DNA from: Scenedesmus sp. ARA3
Taxonomy: Eukaryota > Chlorophyta > Chlorophyceae > Sphaeropleales > Scenedesmaceae
Assembly: GCA_004335835.1 (NCBI GenBank)
Contig: RWJK01001605.1
Span: forward strand, 124,001-188,000
Direction of reading: 5' to 3'
Length of the DNA: 64,000 nt
Each line of letters starts with the position of its first letter. The stretch's first letter is position 1. Made by a program: the position numbers and the translations under genes. Under the pieces are notes generated by a model. It searched no databases and had not been told where the DNA came from. It saw nothing but the letters and a program-made list of their open reading frames with translations. Of this stretch, positions 24,210-38,300 are shown piece after piece.

Positions 24210-26015
24210 AGCTCTGCAACGGCATGCTAACTGTAGAAGATGCCAGTAGCATGGCGCCAGGCTGCTGGATCTACAACGATACCAATTGAACATAGAGTAT
24301 TGGTACAGTCGATGTCATCATTTGTCTGATGGTGTATGTGTTTGAGGTTCTTCAAGACATGCTGGCATGGCAGCTCAGCAACAACAGTGACTGGCTGATG
24401 ACGCTCACCTTTATTGTGCACTTGATGCACATTGCTGATGCCCACCTTGCGTGTGAGTGCGGCCTGTTCTTATGCATCATTGTCGTGTGGTGTGCCTGCT
24501 TGCGCCTTTTTGAAATTGTGTGACACCCAATTCTGCGGAGTACCGACTGGTGTGTGCCACTGCATGCAAACACACATTTGCAGTTTGAGGTCTCACTCGC
24601 GGGATAGTGTCTAGCACGAACGCCATATGTAACTGCATCACAATTACATGAGAGCAGATGCCCTCACTGTGCTGCCAGTTGCGTTCATGTTGCCATTCCA
24701 GCAGGCTGCTGTTGGCAACTCATGCGCACACTGTGTGACAGCGCACACATAATAAGGGCTTGTCACTTGTCGTAATGGAAAGGAACAGACAAACAAAGTT
24801 GCTGCCAACATCAAGGGTACTGAAAGAGCTTACAGCACTTACATGCATCAAATGGCCCCTAAAACCTTGGTTATGACATAATCAAAGCATGCACATTTGT
24901 GCCTGTCAAAATGACATTCAAAGCGGCATTTGACAGCCTAACGCACTGTGCATGTAGTGGCCTGGGTGCATCAGCCACATCGCCATGTAGAAGCTCTTCC
25001 TGATATCAGGGACATCGATGCTTGCAAATCAGACTATGAGCAGTGATCAGGGAGTGCCAGAGCACAAGTCACTGTGCTAATTCTTTACCTCGGGCAGTTA
25101 AATCCATCTGGGATACGATCAGAGTGCTCAACAGGGTGAAATGTTATTAGAACCACTGCTCTCTGTCAAGCTCGTGCAGTGTCAGCCAGCGGCACGGGTA
25201 TGTAGGATGCAGTAGGTTGCCTACAGACGCGCCTGGCCACACGCACATGAGGGCAGCGCTGCAACCAGTTCGAGAGCAGACGTAGCTTGTACTGCTTATA
25301 TGCTCAATCGAGGTGCTTGCAATGCGCCGCGTTCGCATGCAAACAGCACAACTGCCACCATGCTGGTGAACGAGGTCCAGGTTCAAAAGTTGTATGCTTC
25401 GTCTGCTTAAGTAGTGGCATGGAGATACAATATGTATATTATTAAAAGATCAAGAAACAGCGGATCAGTGCAGAAGGCTCCAAGCTGAGGCCACAGCGTG
25501 GAGGTTTGGCGCGAAACTTTGATCACGTCAGAAACAGCGACAGCGTGCTGTCTGTACACGCACTCTGAATCATTAATTGCAAGGGGTGCATATGTGCTGA
25601 CCTAGTCATGCAGAAATGTTTGCAATTCTAGTCCTGCTGAGGCAGAGCCAGCAGACTGCCAGCACGTCTGTGCTGATGGTTCATGTCAACCACAGCAAGC
25701 TGACACTTGAGAAGAACTGCTTGTGCTGGCTCTTGAAAGTCGGGTGACTTATATCAAGATAAAGTGTAATACTCTGCATGAGCATTGGTTAAATCCTGCA
25801 CCAGCTTTCAAACATTCATCAAGCGATTCCACCCCTGCACATCTCCAACACATGCACTGCGGCCAATTGTGTTAGCAGTCGCTGCAATTGTTCCGAGTTG
25901 GCAATGCATGTACAACTGCGGCAATCGCATGATCTGCTGTCAATCCTACTGACGCCTGTTGCGTTTCTTGCAGCTGAACCTGCTGCTCTGCAATCACGTG
26001 CGCTGTGCACCGCTA
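24210..26015. other. Convergent intergenic region; no gene seen
   Basis: It lies between the 3' ends of the small gene (+) and the giant lipase-like gene (-). Only short, unsupported ORFs. Relatively AT-richer than the coding regions and poor in CTG repeats. Confidence 0.5.
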
Positions 26016-29000
26016 TTAGCGGTGCACAGTAAGCAGTTGAAGCCACCCCTTCCCTGCTGCCGCTGCAGCCTGCTTAGCAGGCAGCCGCACCATTGCTGCA
26101 TACAGCTCTGCAGTGCTGCTCTGGGCTGCCAGCTCTGCCGCCCTGCTGAAAGCGCTCTTCTGGTTCTTCATATCAACAGACCCAGCTGCCACACCCTCCA
26201 GCAGGCTGCAAGCCAGGTCGTCAACGCACAATCCCTTCAGCCAGTCCCCAAGCTGCTGCTGACCCTCCATACGCAGCAGGTGTCTGTTGGCAGTGGTGAT
26301 CACCTGTGCAGCTGCACCTGCCGGCAGGCCGAGCAGCTTCTCTGTGTAGTTGTCAAGAGTGGCACTGCGCAGGAAACCTGCTATGTGCGCTGGAATGTGT
26401 GGTGCCATGGCCAGCTGGCCTGTCAACTCAATTGTTGCTGCTGCTGCTGCTGCTGCTGGTATGGCCTTGATGGTCCCAGGAGACACTGCCGCCACATTGC
26501 CGTCTGCTGCTGCTACTGCTGTTAATGCCGTGTGCCAGTCTGCAACTGCCAAGCAGCAGCTAGGTGGCACCTGCAGGACTGGCCTGTCATTAGGCTCGTA
26601 CACGTCGTGCTTGACAAAGCGCATCCAGAAGAGCCAACGCACCAGGCTGCTGCTAGCGGTGCGGGTTGCACTGCTGAGCAGCGCAAGATCATCAGGCAGG
26701 GGAGGACCTTTTGCAGTACCATCTGCTGAGGACCTGCTAGCAGCCTGCACACAGCGTAGGACCTCCCGCTCAATCTGCAGATTCATGAGCAGGAGATGAG
26801 AGGCAAAGAGGTTTAGCACATAGAAGCTGGCCAAGCTCAACAAAGCCAATTTGCGGTGTGCATGCACCAGGTGACAAGCATGGTTGGCAGGTGCTGGCAA
26901 CGAGCCGCCAGGCTGATGATGCAGAGCCCTGAGGTAGAGCGTCAGCCTTTGATAGTATGGATGCGCTGGTGCGGCTTGAACAGCACAAACTCAATTCAAA
27001 GTGCCGCGGCTTGCCTCACATTAAACACTCTGTGGCTGCCGGTCATGCTAATGGCCGTGATGGCACAGTACCCGCGTTTGATGAAGCCCTGCATGCACCT
27101 GCTGCAAACTCACGTTCATGAAGGCCACCCTTACGCTGCTCTTGGCAGCAGCAGCGCCCCTGCCCTCCATCAGCTTCAGCGCATCATCAGCCATGTGCAT
27201 TGCAGCCCACCAGGCCGAAAAGCGGCCATCATCTGACACCTTGCTGCTGTGCTGCACGGCGCTCAGGTCACTGCACGAGATGCATGCACAGAGGGCGGTG
27301 TGTCAGCAGTTGCAATTCAATGCCATTGATGTCACATGGTGCGTTGCCAGCGGTTGTATGCCAGCTCTTGACTGCTTTTGCCAGGCATGCGGCTGGGTCA
27401 AACAGGGCACTGCAGGGGATTTTTGGCCTGATCTTCGCAGGCGGCCTGCATGACCTCAGCTGATGTAAACAGCTGCCCACCTGAACAAGCGAAGCATGCC
27501 AGCCACAAGTGTTCGCCTCACCTTGCATCTACCACCACCAGCAGCGCATTGAGCACGTCCACCAGCTGCTGCTTGTACGTCTTGAATGCAGCATCGTCTC
27601 TAAACACCACAAGCTCCAGTGCAGCACCATGGGGCTTGCTTGCATGCGCCATCAAGCCTGGCAGCCACTCCGCAATGCTCTCTGGGTGCATCTTGGGGGT
27701 CAGCCGCACAATGCACACATCAGGCGGGCAGTTCGTGCTTGCTGCTTGACCTGATGCTCCTGCCTTGCTGAAATAGTCAATGACCAAGTTGCCAACAGCC
27801 CCGTTGAACATTGTGTTCAGCAGCTGCTTTACACTGTGCAATTGTACTGCTCCGGCCGGTGCCACAACACCCACGCACACCATGCTGTTGGCCACAAGCA
27901 GGAGCTCTGTGTAGTCTTTCTCATTGATTCTACGCAGCACAGCTGGGATTGCACCGGAAGGCTCGCGCGGTGCCCAACATGAGCAGCATCCTGCATCCTG
28001 TGCACTGGGTTTTATGAGGTCACCTGCGCATGCAAGGATCCCAGTTGCACAGACCGCTGGTCCGTGTATAAACCAGCTGTATTGTATGGCGCCTGCTGCA
28101 AGATGACAGCACAGCTGTATGCAGAAGGACTACAGCACGACCGGCAAGCGCCAAGAGATGCTTGTCATGTACAGCTGATCAGCTAATCAGCTGCAGGCCA
28201 TCTTCATGTCATGCTGTTTATCAAGTGGTGACGATAGTGCACCTGTCGCCAACATCAAGCAGGAGCAAGCAACAGTGCTAGTGAGTACAATATGCAGAGG
28301 GTGGATGGCAGCAGCAGCAGCTCCTGCATAGACGACTCACCAAAGTCATCCTTGCTCACAAAGCTCAGCTGCCAGTCAAGCTGCGTCAGTCCTGCAAACT
28401 CCTCGGCTGCCAGCGGCTGCAGAAACTTTGGCAGATTGCCAGCAGCGGCTGCAATCAGCGCATCCAGCTGCTGCTGTGCAGCAACCTCGCGCCGTGCTGC
28501 ATCAAGCACCCACATGTGCTCAACCGTTGGCGGGGCAGCTGCCAAGCTGTACATGAGGCTCCTGCAAAGAGGCAAACAGCACGAGCCACGTGATTCAGTG
28601 GCCACCTGAGCATGAACTGCATGTTGTTTTGCCAACCTTTTGAACATGTTGCTGCTTGCAGATGCAAACATGATGCAGTGCGTGAAGGATCATCGATGGT
28701 TCCAGCACCAAAGCATCCAAACTGTTCACGCAGACTGTGCATGTGCAGCTACAGCTGGGCTGCATGGTACTGCATGATGCCACGCCAGCACCAAGCACAG
28801 ATTGCGCAGCAAGCAGACCATGCTTACTTGCGCGACTCCAGCAGCAAGCTGTTGGTGTCAGTGCCGCTGCTCACAGCAGCGCCTGACAGCAGGACTTCCT
28901 TGAAAGCTCTTGCAAGGCTGGTGTGCAGCTGTTGCTGGGGAAAGGCTGCCAGCTCTTCAAGGCTGTCTGGCAGGCTGTTGCACGAGCTCCGCTCCTCCAG

Positions 29001-32000
29001 CTGCTTCTGGGCCACCAGTTTGTTGCCAGCAGCGTGCCGGCCAACCAGTGCATCAAAGTCCTGTGTTACCAGCAGCAGAAGATGCCAGCCTCCCATGTCA
29101 TCACACCCCGACTGTGCTGTGTGACGTGCCCAGCCTATGGGCATTTGCAATGCAGATGGGCGAAAACAGCAGCATCGTCCATATTGTTGGCTTAAAAGTC
29201 AGCGACTAATCCAGTTCTGCGCTGGCTGACTTCTGCGTCATAACCTGACTTGCCTGGTCCCTGCCGTCGTTGATGAAGAACTGTGTCTGCAGCGGCTTGG
29301 GAGACACCTCATAGGCTGTGAACAGGCTAATGCTGACGTCCTTGCCAGCCCATGAGTGCTTTGGTTGCTCGTGGCTCCCACGCCGCGCCATCTTACCCAG
29401 GCTGAGCATGGTTTCTTTGGCTGTCAGAGGTCTGCGCTTGCCACTGACAGTGTCCAGGTGGTCTTTCACCCAGCCCTCTGATACCTGTGCGGGGTGTTGT
29501 TTGAGATAGCAGAATGTGACTGTGCGCTGTTGCATTCAACTGCTGAGCGGCACACACTCACAACAAGCACAGCTGTTGCAGTGCTGAGCAACAGTGGGCC
29601 CCACAGCGCGGCACAAGTATAGCCTCTGCAGTACTGATGCGCACGCACGCAGCCCCAGCACTGGTACAGCAGCTGGTATGACCATAGGGTGCTGCATCAG
29701 CGCCACTCCTCAGCGCCTTGCAGCAGTCTGTGGCAATCTGAGCCTGATGCACTGGCGCAAGGACAACAGCTGGCAAGTCAAGGGTCCAAGCCATTGCGCG
29801 GCACATCCAACACTACAAGGCTATCCTGGCCGTCAGCTGTTGTTGCTTGCAACCCCGTTGCAGTATACGTGCACGTGCTCACCTTGCCTTTGATCTCCAC
29901 CTTGTAGCGTGTTGAGCTGCTGAAGGGCGCGCCCAGCACCCAGTCCGCCTGCGCTGCAGGGCTGGCAAAGTGCGCATCTGCCACTGACACGTCTGCAAAG
30001 AACTCCAGCATGTGGCGGTCCTTGGCCTTGCCGTACCACAGCGCACAGCCCTGGGTGCTCAATACAGCAGGAGAGCCACCTGCACGCACCAGCCAATAGT
30101 TGCCGTTTTTGCACTGGCAGATTAAATGCTGCGGAACATGATGCCATCCACTGCATGCGAATCGAAGCAGCACTGCTTGCCACTGGCAGTGTCAGGTAGG
30201 GCTCCTAAGCACGCAGCAGTAGTCCACCTGGCTTTGCGTCACTTAGAGGGTCCAATGATCAAAGATTGCTACATCTCCTATTTGCTGAGGTACTGAGGTG
30301 CGCATGGCCAGCGCTGGGCAGAAACAAAGCTGTATACAGATGCTGCCTTGGCTTGCTACAGCTGTGCACAGTAGCTGCGCAGCTATCAGTAGTAGCACTG
30401 CTAACTGTCTTTTTTGAACACACAGGGGCTGGCTGGCGGCGTCCACACCTCAGCCCCAACTCACTTGTGATAGTGATTGTCATGCTGTAGCCATGGCAGC
30501 AGCCGAAGCATCCACAGCAGCTGACGCTGGCTTTGCCAAGCTTCTCCACCTTGATCCCATGCTGCTCCACCAGCCACTCGTGGCCCATCACAGCAGGAGC
30601 ATTTGGTGCCCCCATCATCCTGCCAGGCAGCAGCGACTGCAGCTGCACCCCATGCAGCACAGGGCTGACAGTCAGCAGGCTCACGCGGCCAGGTATCATT
30701 GCCAGCAGCTGCGGAGTGCCAGCAGCAGGCGATGCTGGCTGCTGCTGGTGGGCCTGCCGCTCCCTGCCTAGTGTGTCTGCCACCTCAGCGACTAAGGAGC
30801 TGTAGCTTTCAAGCATGTGAAAGTCTGCTGCAGTGCCCCAGACCTTCCTGAGCTGCTTCAGCACGTAGCCAATGCCTTTTGCTGTGCTGTTGCTGACGCT
30901 GTGTGCGATGGCTTCTCTGTGTTTTGCGCTGTTTGGGCTGCCGCGCCAGTGCAGCAATCGCCCAAAGAAGTACTCCTCCAGCCGCAAATCTCTGTTGGGC
31001 TCGTGCCTCACCCAGCAGCTGCAGCAGGCAAGAGTCAAACACACATGCAGAGTCAACATATGTGTGATTCTTGTCATGTTGGTGGGGCAAGTTGTACTGC
31101 GTCTTTGCACACGCATTGCTGCAACAGTACATCAGCACGTCATGCCAACTGCTGACCATGAAACAGCATTACCAACCAGCAGCGCCAAATCAGCTTTGCG
31201 TGGCGTGAGTAGTAGTAGTGCCACACTCACGCTGCGGACTTCTGTTGAATTTGGAGCTGACTGTTTCATCAGCCTGCTGATGGACGATGATGCATTACTC
31301 ACCTCAGTATTGTGTTCTCAGCTATGGACGGTGCCAGCATCTCAATACCCTTCTCAGCCACATCCAGCAGCAATTGCAGTGACCCCATAACAACAAACGC
31401 CCACGGTGTGATCGCACTAGCACCCAGACAGACAGCCTGCAGCAGCAGCAGCAGCAGCAAAATAACATAGACACCAAGGTGTGATGCTTACAGTCAACAG
31501 CCATACAAGGCAATTTCCAATAGTAACATCCGATGGGGCTGAGCTGCAGGCAACGTTGCAGCCTGTCTTGCTGCAGTATCAGTGGCACAACTGCATCTGG
31601 CAGCACCGGCAAGCGTCTGCAGGTAGCTTAGCTGCACTGGCAGCACCACACACATGTCCGGGGCTGGCGCTCAACCACTGCAGCAACCAACCCCACCATG
31701 GAAACTCAAAACCTTAGCTGCCGGCGGAACCACACACCTTTTTGACGATGTCGCTGATACCGCTGCACAGCCTCAGCTTAATGCTCTGGTATTTGTCATC
31801 AAGCCTTGCCTTTCTCTCCTCCTGCACATAACAAAACAGACATCAACTTTCCCTGCATATTCTCAAGTTATCCACCAATTGCACACATGTCTCAGTGCTT
31901 GAGCTGCCCTCTTGCCCTCTTTTGCGCAGAATTGGACTGCATGTGAGGTAAAGCCAGCAAGGAGCATTGTGCGCAGTTGAACAACAAGACAGTAACACTG

Positions 32001-34393
32001 TTGTGCACCGTGCTCATTCAAGGATGAGACGGGTTGACAGATGCCCTGCCCCTTTGAGGACCTTGCTGCTCTGTTGCGCTAGGGGCTGCCTGCATTCCGC
32101 CTACAATCTACTGTGACTGCTGCATCATGTCAGTTGCTGGCAGCAGCTGCTGGTGGTGGGCTTTGCTCACCGTTCCCCAAGCAAGCTTGCACAGGCGGCG
32201 GCCAAGGTCAAACACCTGCAGCGCAGACACGCACATAACAGACTTCCGTCAGTCCTTGGTTGCCAGCTGCTGACCTGGTGGTTGTTGATAAGTATCCGTG
32301 AAATGCACTATGCAGTGGCAACACGGCTATGCATGTAGTGATACTTGCAGCAGGACTGCTACCAGCTGTAGATTATTCTGGTGGGTGCCTTTGCCGCACG
32401 TCACAGAGATTTGCATGCTCTTCCTGCATACTGACGGCATAGCGCTGAAGGCTGTGCCACCTGAACAGCAACCGATTCTGGTAAGTTGACCGCTGGCTAA
32501 TGCGGCAGGCCCTGGCAGCAGTTGTTTTCAAGGCACTCAGATCTTGCTGCTGCTGGGCGTCATGTAAATATACGTCAGGGATGCTTTGTGTATCCTGAAC
32601 CTGAAAAGACAACTACACTTCACGCGCCATGCGCGCCCACCTGAGGCACGGGGTCGTCATCGTTCACAAAGTGCACAAAGTTGCCCTCGTAGCCCCTCAT
32701 GGACTTGGTGCGCTGCCGCAGGATTGTGCCAGGGTCTGCGTAAGGCGGCGCTCCAAACCCTACATACAGAATGTTGCGCGCCAGCGCTGCCGCATCCAGG
32801 CCCAAGCTTGCACAGCGGTTGGCGTCAGCCTGTGCTGTCAGCAGCAGCTCTGTGGCAGCAATGCCGGCAACAGCAGCACCCTTGGAGTGGCCTGTGAACA
32901 CCAGAGTGTGGCCTTGCAGCAGCAACTTCAGCATAAGCAGCGGCATTGCGGTGGCAGCAAAAGCAGCAGCATAAGTCAGGCGTAAATGATGGCAGGAACC
33001 GGGCAAGACAGCATGCACTTAGAAAAGCATGTCAGGGCGAGGAATGTTATGCTGAGCTGTTGTGTTGCACAGGGCTGATGCTGGTCTGGTAGCGAAGACA
33101 GTAAAGCAACAGACAAAGCTGCATTACAGGTTGCAGTACAAGCTGCAGTGCAGCTTGCAGGACATGTCTCCAATACAAGTTGCAGTACATCAATGGGGCC
33201 ATGCAACGGCTGGTTATGAGTGCTGCCATCTCAGAGGGCTTCTGAGCACGCCGCATACACAGCCAACTGTAACTGCATTTATGCTGTTGTACGCGGCTCT
33301 TGAGCTGGTGGTTGGTGGTTATAGCTGCCACTTGCATGGCGCTCAAGCCCACCTGGTTGAACACCTCCAGAGGCACCTTGCGCACGCAGTTCATGAAGCC
33401 ACCGTGCCAGCCGTTTGGCACAAACAGGCCAGGAGCAGCGTCATCTCTGCGCTTGGCATCCATGGTCACTCTGCAGGCAGGCAAAGTTGAAGGCAGGGAC
33501 AGAGCTCAGCATGACATGGCAGTTGGGTTGCTGATTGCTGCACGGAGTGAGTCAACACTTTGCAGGGCAACAATTGCACAGCCCTGCAGCAAGGTTTGGT
33601 AAAGAAGCAAGACAGCACGGATAAGCTCATTCTGGTGCTTGCCAGCTTGCATGGACCCTTCGCAGCATGTTACACTGTGCTGTATCCGCATGTTTGAGGA
33701 TATCCGCTTTGACCTTTTTTATGAGTGGTTGACCAAGTCCCGTTCATCACCAGGCACTTACCTGATGTCTGTTATGATGTCCTCTGTGCCAGGAAATGCA
33801 ATGATAATGGTCTGCGCACCCAGGCCAAACACATTGGCCGCTGATGGGCCGTCTGCGTTGGCCCACACCCCAGCACCCATTGCCCCATCCCTGCTGCATG
33901 GGCTGCTATTGCTGCTGCTGCTGCTGCTGCTGCTTTGTCCCTGCTGCTTCTCGCCTGGCTGCAGGGCCACCAGCAGGTGCGGCTCCATACCAAGCAGCTT
34001 CTTCTTGCCATATATGCAGCACATCTCAGGGGCCTCAAGGGGCTCTGGGTGCCGGCTGGGTGCAACCCGGAGTGTCTTGGTGTCTAGAGTGTGCCCTGAG
34101 CTGTGCAAAACCTTCTCTTTGACCTTGGTGTAGGCATGAAGCGGCTGCAGGCACTCATAAGCTGCACTCGCTGCAACCAGGCAATTTTTGACCAACTCTG
34201 CGCTGAGCCATGGGGTGCCCTGCACCCCTTCTGCAAAGCTTGTTGAAGGTTCGGGCTGGTCAAGTGCTGGAGCCTTTGGTGCTGGCTGCTGTGTTGTTCT
34301 TATGGCTGCCAGCTGCAGCGCTGCAGTTGCATGGCTTGACGGCAGCTCAGCAGGTGCGGGGGCGCTGTCAGCTGTTGTTGGCTCAGAAGTCAT
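26016..34393 (-). CDS. Giant class-3 lipase-like protein with membrane segment and unrecognised C-terminus
   Basis: Minus-strand exons 34393..33762, 33470..33353, 32925..32641, 32600..about 32574, 32215..32171, 31821..31738, 31436..31303, 31018..30465, 30079..29883, 29484..29245 (or 29254), 29060..28828, 28561..28341, 27942..27522, 27270..27114 and 26774..26016 give about 1,370 residues. The N-terminal third has the class-3 lipase pattern: IIAFPGTEDIITDI (oxyanion region), VFTGHSKGAAVAG with the nucleophile Ser at about residue 264, and FVHFVNDDDPVPQ with the acid residue. The catalytic His was not located. A hydrophobic stretch at about 398-420 may span a membrane. The last 445 residues include GVVAPAG followed by KQLLNTMF, reminiscent of a P-loop GTPase without its Lys-Ser. 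The end of exon 4 and the acceptor of exon 3 are uncertain. Matching phases at nearly every other junction argue for one gene, but two genes split near 29.2 kb cannot be excluded. Confidence 0.68.
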
Positions 34394-35314
34394 GGCGGAC
34401 CTATTATTAGTTCTGGCGCACGTTACAGCATCGCTATGCCGACACTGTGTGCTTCAGCTGTCGCTCTCTTTCAAAATTGCCATAATTAGAGTTGCAGGAC
34501 TGAGTAAAACGTGTGTGGAAGCGTAATTTGAATAAGTTTTGTAACCCAATGATAAGGCTGACGCCCAGAGATAGCTGATAGGCCGCCTACGTGGTGCCAC
34601 AACCGTTGTGGCACAACGGGTGTGGGACCCTCGATGCCACTGAGACTGTGCTCTAGTGGATACCGATCAGGTTTTCGTAAGGCGTTAAGAATTTTACGCT
34701 CTTACAAGGGACGCATAAGGCCTCTTACATGCCAAACTCGCTACAGATTTGATATGAGTTTTGAAAGATTTGACTTGGGATTGAATAATAATATTGTAAT
34801 TCTTCACAGTTTCACTGAAACTCCAGTGGCACTGGAGCCTCAGAAGGGCCATGCCTGGTTGTACTGCATGACTCATCAGCCACGTCACCACGCCGCGGCG
34901 TTGCAAGAGCTTGTAACCAGAGCAGGGTGCACTTGCTGCTTAGCCCCAGCGTCGCTCGCTGAACTAGCCAGCTGTACACGTCTGTCTGGAAGTCAGGCTG
35001 CTGCTGGCGATTTGGGGCTGCTTTGCTGCTGTCAAAACACCTGTTTAGCAGCAGGCAAGCCCCTAAGGACCCGCGGCTGTACCAGCTGGCCATGATCATG
35101 AGGCACAGCACCACCAGCCGCGCAGGGTCCCACATGCATGTGGCCATATGGCCAGTTGAATTGGCAGCAGCAGATGCTTGCAAACAGTCAGCCACTTGAT
35201 GCGCTGCAGCACTGAAGAGGAGCTCCTCTTCAGGAAGCGGCAACGCAGTTGTTGCACCCTCAGGCTGGGGGTGACTTGGCAACAGCTACCATCGCCATGC
35301 CCTCCGACGCCCTT
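34394..35314. other. Intergenic; no gene seen
   Basis: Spacer between cereblon (3' end) and the lipase-like gene (5' end), both on the minus strand. A locally AT-rich stretch (about 34640-34815) has no supported ORF. A 21-nt palindrome lies at 34594-34614. Confidence 0.5.
34594..34614. repeat. 21-nt near-perfect palindrome
   Basis: GTGCCACAAC and GTTGTGGCAC are exact reverse complements separated by one C. It lies about 200 bp upstream of the lipase-like start codon, so it could be a dimeric factor site or a hairpin in the 5' leader. Confidence 0.6.
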
Positions 35315-38300
35315 TCACCCATCCGCCACCCCACCATGTTCATCGCCAGCCCCCACAGGCATGTTGCCAAGCTGTATCGCCAGCACACCGCCAGGCCCCA
35401 GCCCACCACCCCCATCCTGCTGCTGCTGCTGCTGCTCCCTGGGCCCCTGCCGCGTGCTGCATGTCAGCACCTGCCGCCGTATGCCCCAGAACAGCCTGGG
35501 TGACAGGCCAGGCTCCACAGCAGTGAAACGCCAGCCCAAATGCTGCCCACAGGTGCCGCAATACGCGATGGTCCAAGCATAGCTGCAGGTGTGAAAAGGC
35601 AAGCGCGGCAACAGCGTGCAAGTCAGCTGCTGCATTCACACATGGCTGGCAGCAGCATGCTGGTGGCACCAGCAACAAGCATACGCTGCCAAGCACAGAT
35701 CTGGGGAGCTGCAGAATGATGCACAGCTTGCAACATCGTCCTTGGCATGCAGTTGCATCTGCAGAGGGTTACACCCATGGCAACAGATCTAGCAGGGCCT
35801 GCAGCCGCTCACCCAGGGAACCACGAGTGCGCAGTCTCGGGCTGCCCCTCCAGCTGCACGCGGTGCACGTGCTTGAACGCCACCATCTCATGCACATAGC
35901 TGCAGCAGCCATCAGGGGACAGCAGCGGCATCAGCTGCCGAATGAGTAACCAGCAGCACCATTGTATGATTGGCAGGCTGCCTGCACCACAGCCGCAGAC
36001 GCACACAGTGCACGGCGCCACAGCACCGCGCAGCACGCGCAACCGTCACGTTCTGCACCATCTCATGCCACCACACATCACGAGACGCAACCTGCCCCTT
36101 CGCCCTCTGCTAGCCTGCCGAAGGCGTTACAAGCCGCTCACCCGTGGCTGTTCACAAACGTGCCGGAGATGCCCTCCGAGGTCATGCCCAGCACATCAGC
36201 CGTGGTCGCCAGCAGCGCCCCGCAGCCGCTGCAGCGCAGCTGGTCCAGCCGCTGCAGCAGCGACAGCAGAAGCCGCAGCCGCTCCGCAGGGCAAGCTGCA
36301 GTGAGCAGCAGCTGGCGCGTGCTGGGTTGCAGCGGCAGGTTGTGGGACACGTGGTAGGACAGCTCCAGGGGACTGCCCTGGAAGGAGGCGACCTGCGCAG
36401 GCGGCAAAAACAAGGCGACAGATACAGGCAGCTCAGCACAGTGACTCGCTGCAGCGGCAGGTTGTGGCAAATGTGGTGAGACAGCTCTAGTGGGCTCTCT
36501 GGAAGGACGCCACCTGTGCAGCAGGTGCATTTGCACAGGCAGCAGGCACGTCTATGTCCTGGCCGTGTAACAAATGCACTGCAGCAAGCACCTGCATTGT
36601 CAAGAGCAATGCTCTGCTGGGCTGCACTTGCAAGCTTGCAGTCCCGCATGCATGCTGACACCTTCCGCCATCAGCTACCACCTCCTTGACACAACCACCA
36701 CGCCACCCCATGCAGCAGCAGCAGTGCATCATCACTCCACGCACCGGCATCAGCACCAGCTGGATGAGCTCCCGCACCCTGCGCGACAGCAGCGTGAGGT
36801 CCCAGGGCGCTGTCAGCGCTGGGTGGATGGGTGAGAGGTAGCCCCGCATGGGCTGCGGCACGTCTGCCTGGCAGCCCTCTGACAGGATGCGCACCAGCAC
36901 CGAGGACTGTGGGAAACAGCACAGCAGGCAGCATAGCAGGCAGCACGGCAGGCAGCAAGCAGGGATTAAAGCAGACCTTGTAAGAAAACCAAGATGTGCT
37001 ATCGTAGTGTTTTGCCTGGTAGATAGATAGCAATGGAGTAGAGCAACCAAGCAGCCTGGTGACATTTGGCGCTTCCACCCAGCTTGCGTTGTGCAAGGAG
37101 CCACAAGCAAGTTTGCAATTGTCATGTGCAGCTGCCAGCCCAGAGGACGCTACAACATCGCTGACAAGCAGCACACACCTGCGACCTGGCCACCAGAGGC
37201 TCATGCAGCACCTCTGCACGCTGCCGCCCCAGCGCCAGCACGGCCACTGGCCCTGCGCCGCCTCCCTCCTCGCCGCTGCTGCGGCGCATCTGGCGCACCT
37301 CTGCGGTGCAGGCCACGCTGCGCGGCAGGCTGGCAAGCCAGGAGCGCGGCCTGACAGCAGCAACATATGCGACTGTAAGAGAGCATCGGCAGCATGATAT
37401 ATCGTGGTGAAATGTTGATGCAACGGCAGGCAGCGTTGACCCCGTACGCACCCTGTCAACACAACAAAGCAAGTACATCAAACATTTGAATGCAGAGCAC
37501 CCCAGCACTCCTCACCCAGGCAGTACTGCCAGCAGCCGTGTGAGGGGTGGCGGTGCTGCCAGAGCCCGCTCCAGCAGGCGCTGCTCCGCTGGGGTGCTCA
37601 GCAGCAGCGGCAGCTGGCAGCCAGGGAACAGCACCACGCCTGCATGTGGTGAGCACGCCAGCAAGTTGGACAGCATGCAGCAGCAATTGGCGCAGTGCAT
37701 GCAAATGCTTGAGAGCGCTGCTGACAGGCCAGCACACCCCGCTAGGTATCTGCAAGGATCTGACCTGGCGCAGCAAGACATGCAAAACCATCATAATTGC
37801 AGAGCCTGCAACTAAGCAGAGTTGCTGGCTGTGACACTGGCAGCTCTTTCTGTGCCGCTGCGACGCACCGTCAAGCATCAGCAGCGGCAGCCGTGCAGTA
37901 GTGCCCTCCTGCAAGTGGCCATAGCCGCCCTCCAGCTCATCAACGTCTGCAGAAAAAGAACAGTGGTTACGTCAGCATGTGTTGAAGCGGCGAAGGCCCG
38001 CCCGGTTGGATGCAAGACTGCCAGCAGCGCGTCTGCAGGCAGCAGCACAGGCCAGCGAGGGCTACCACTGTGCTCTGGCCAGTGGGATGCCCAGCTCCAC
38101 AACTGGCTACTGTCTGCTGCTACCTTGGTTGTTGAGCTGTGATAAGTTGTGCAAGTTGCTTGTGTGAAAAGCATACATGCAGCGCGTGCGCAAGGCTGTT
38201 GCTGTGCAGGGGCTTGTGTGTCAGCTGGCTGATGTGCAGGGCCCTTTGCATAATCTCACCTCCCAGGTATTGGTGGCTGGCAGTCACATTGGGGTCAAAG

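Noticed and set aside
36144..36479. Plus-strand ORF across the cereblon CULT exon
   Set aside because: Antisense of a well-supported coding exon.
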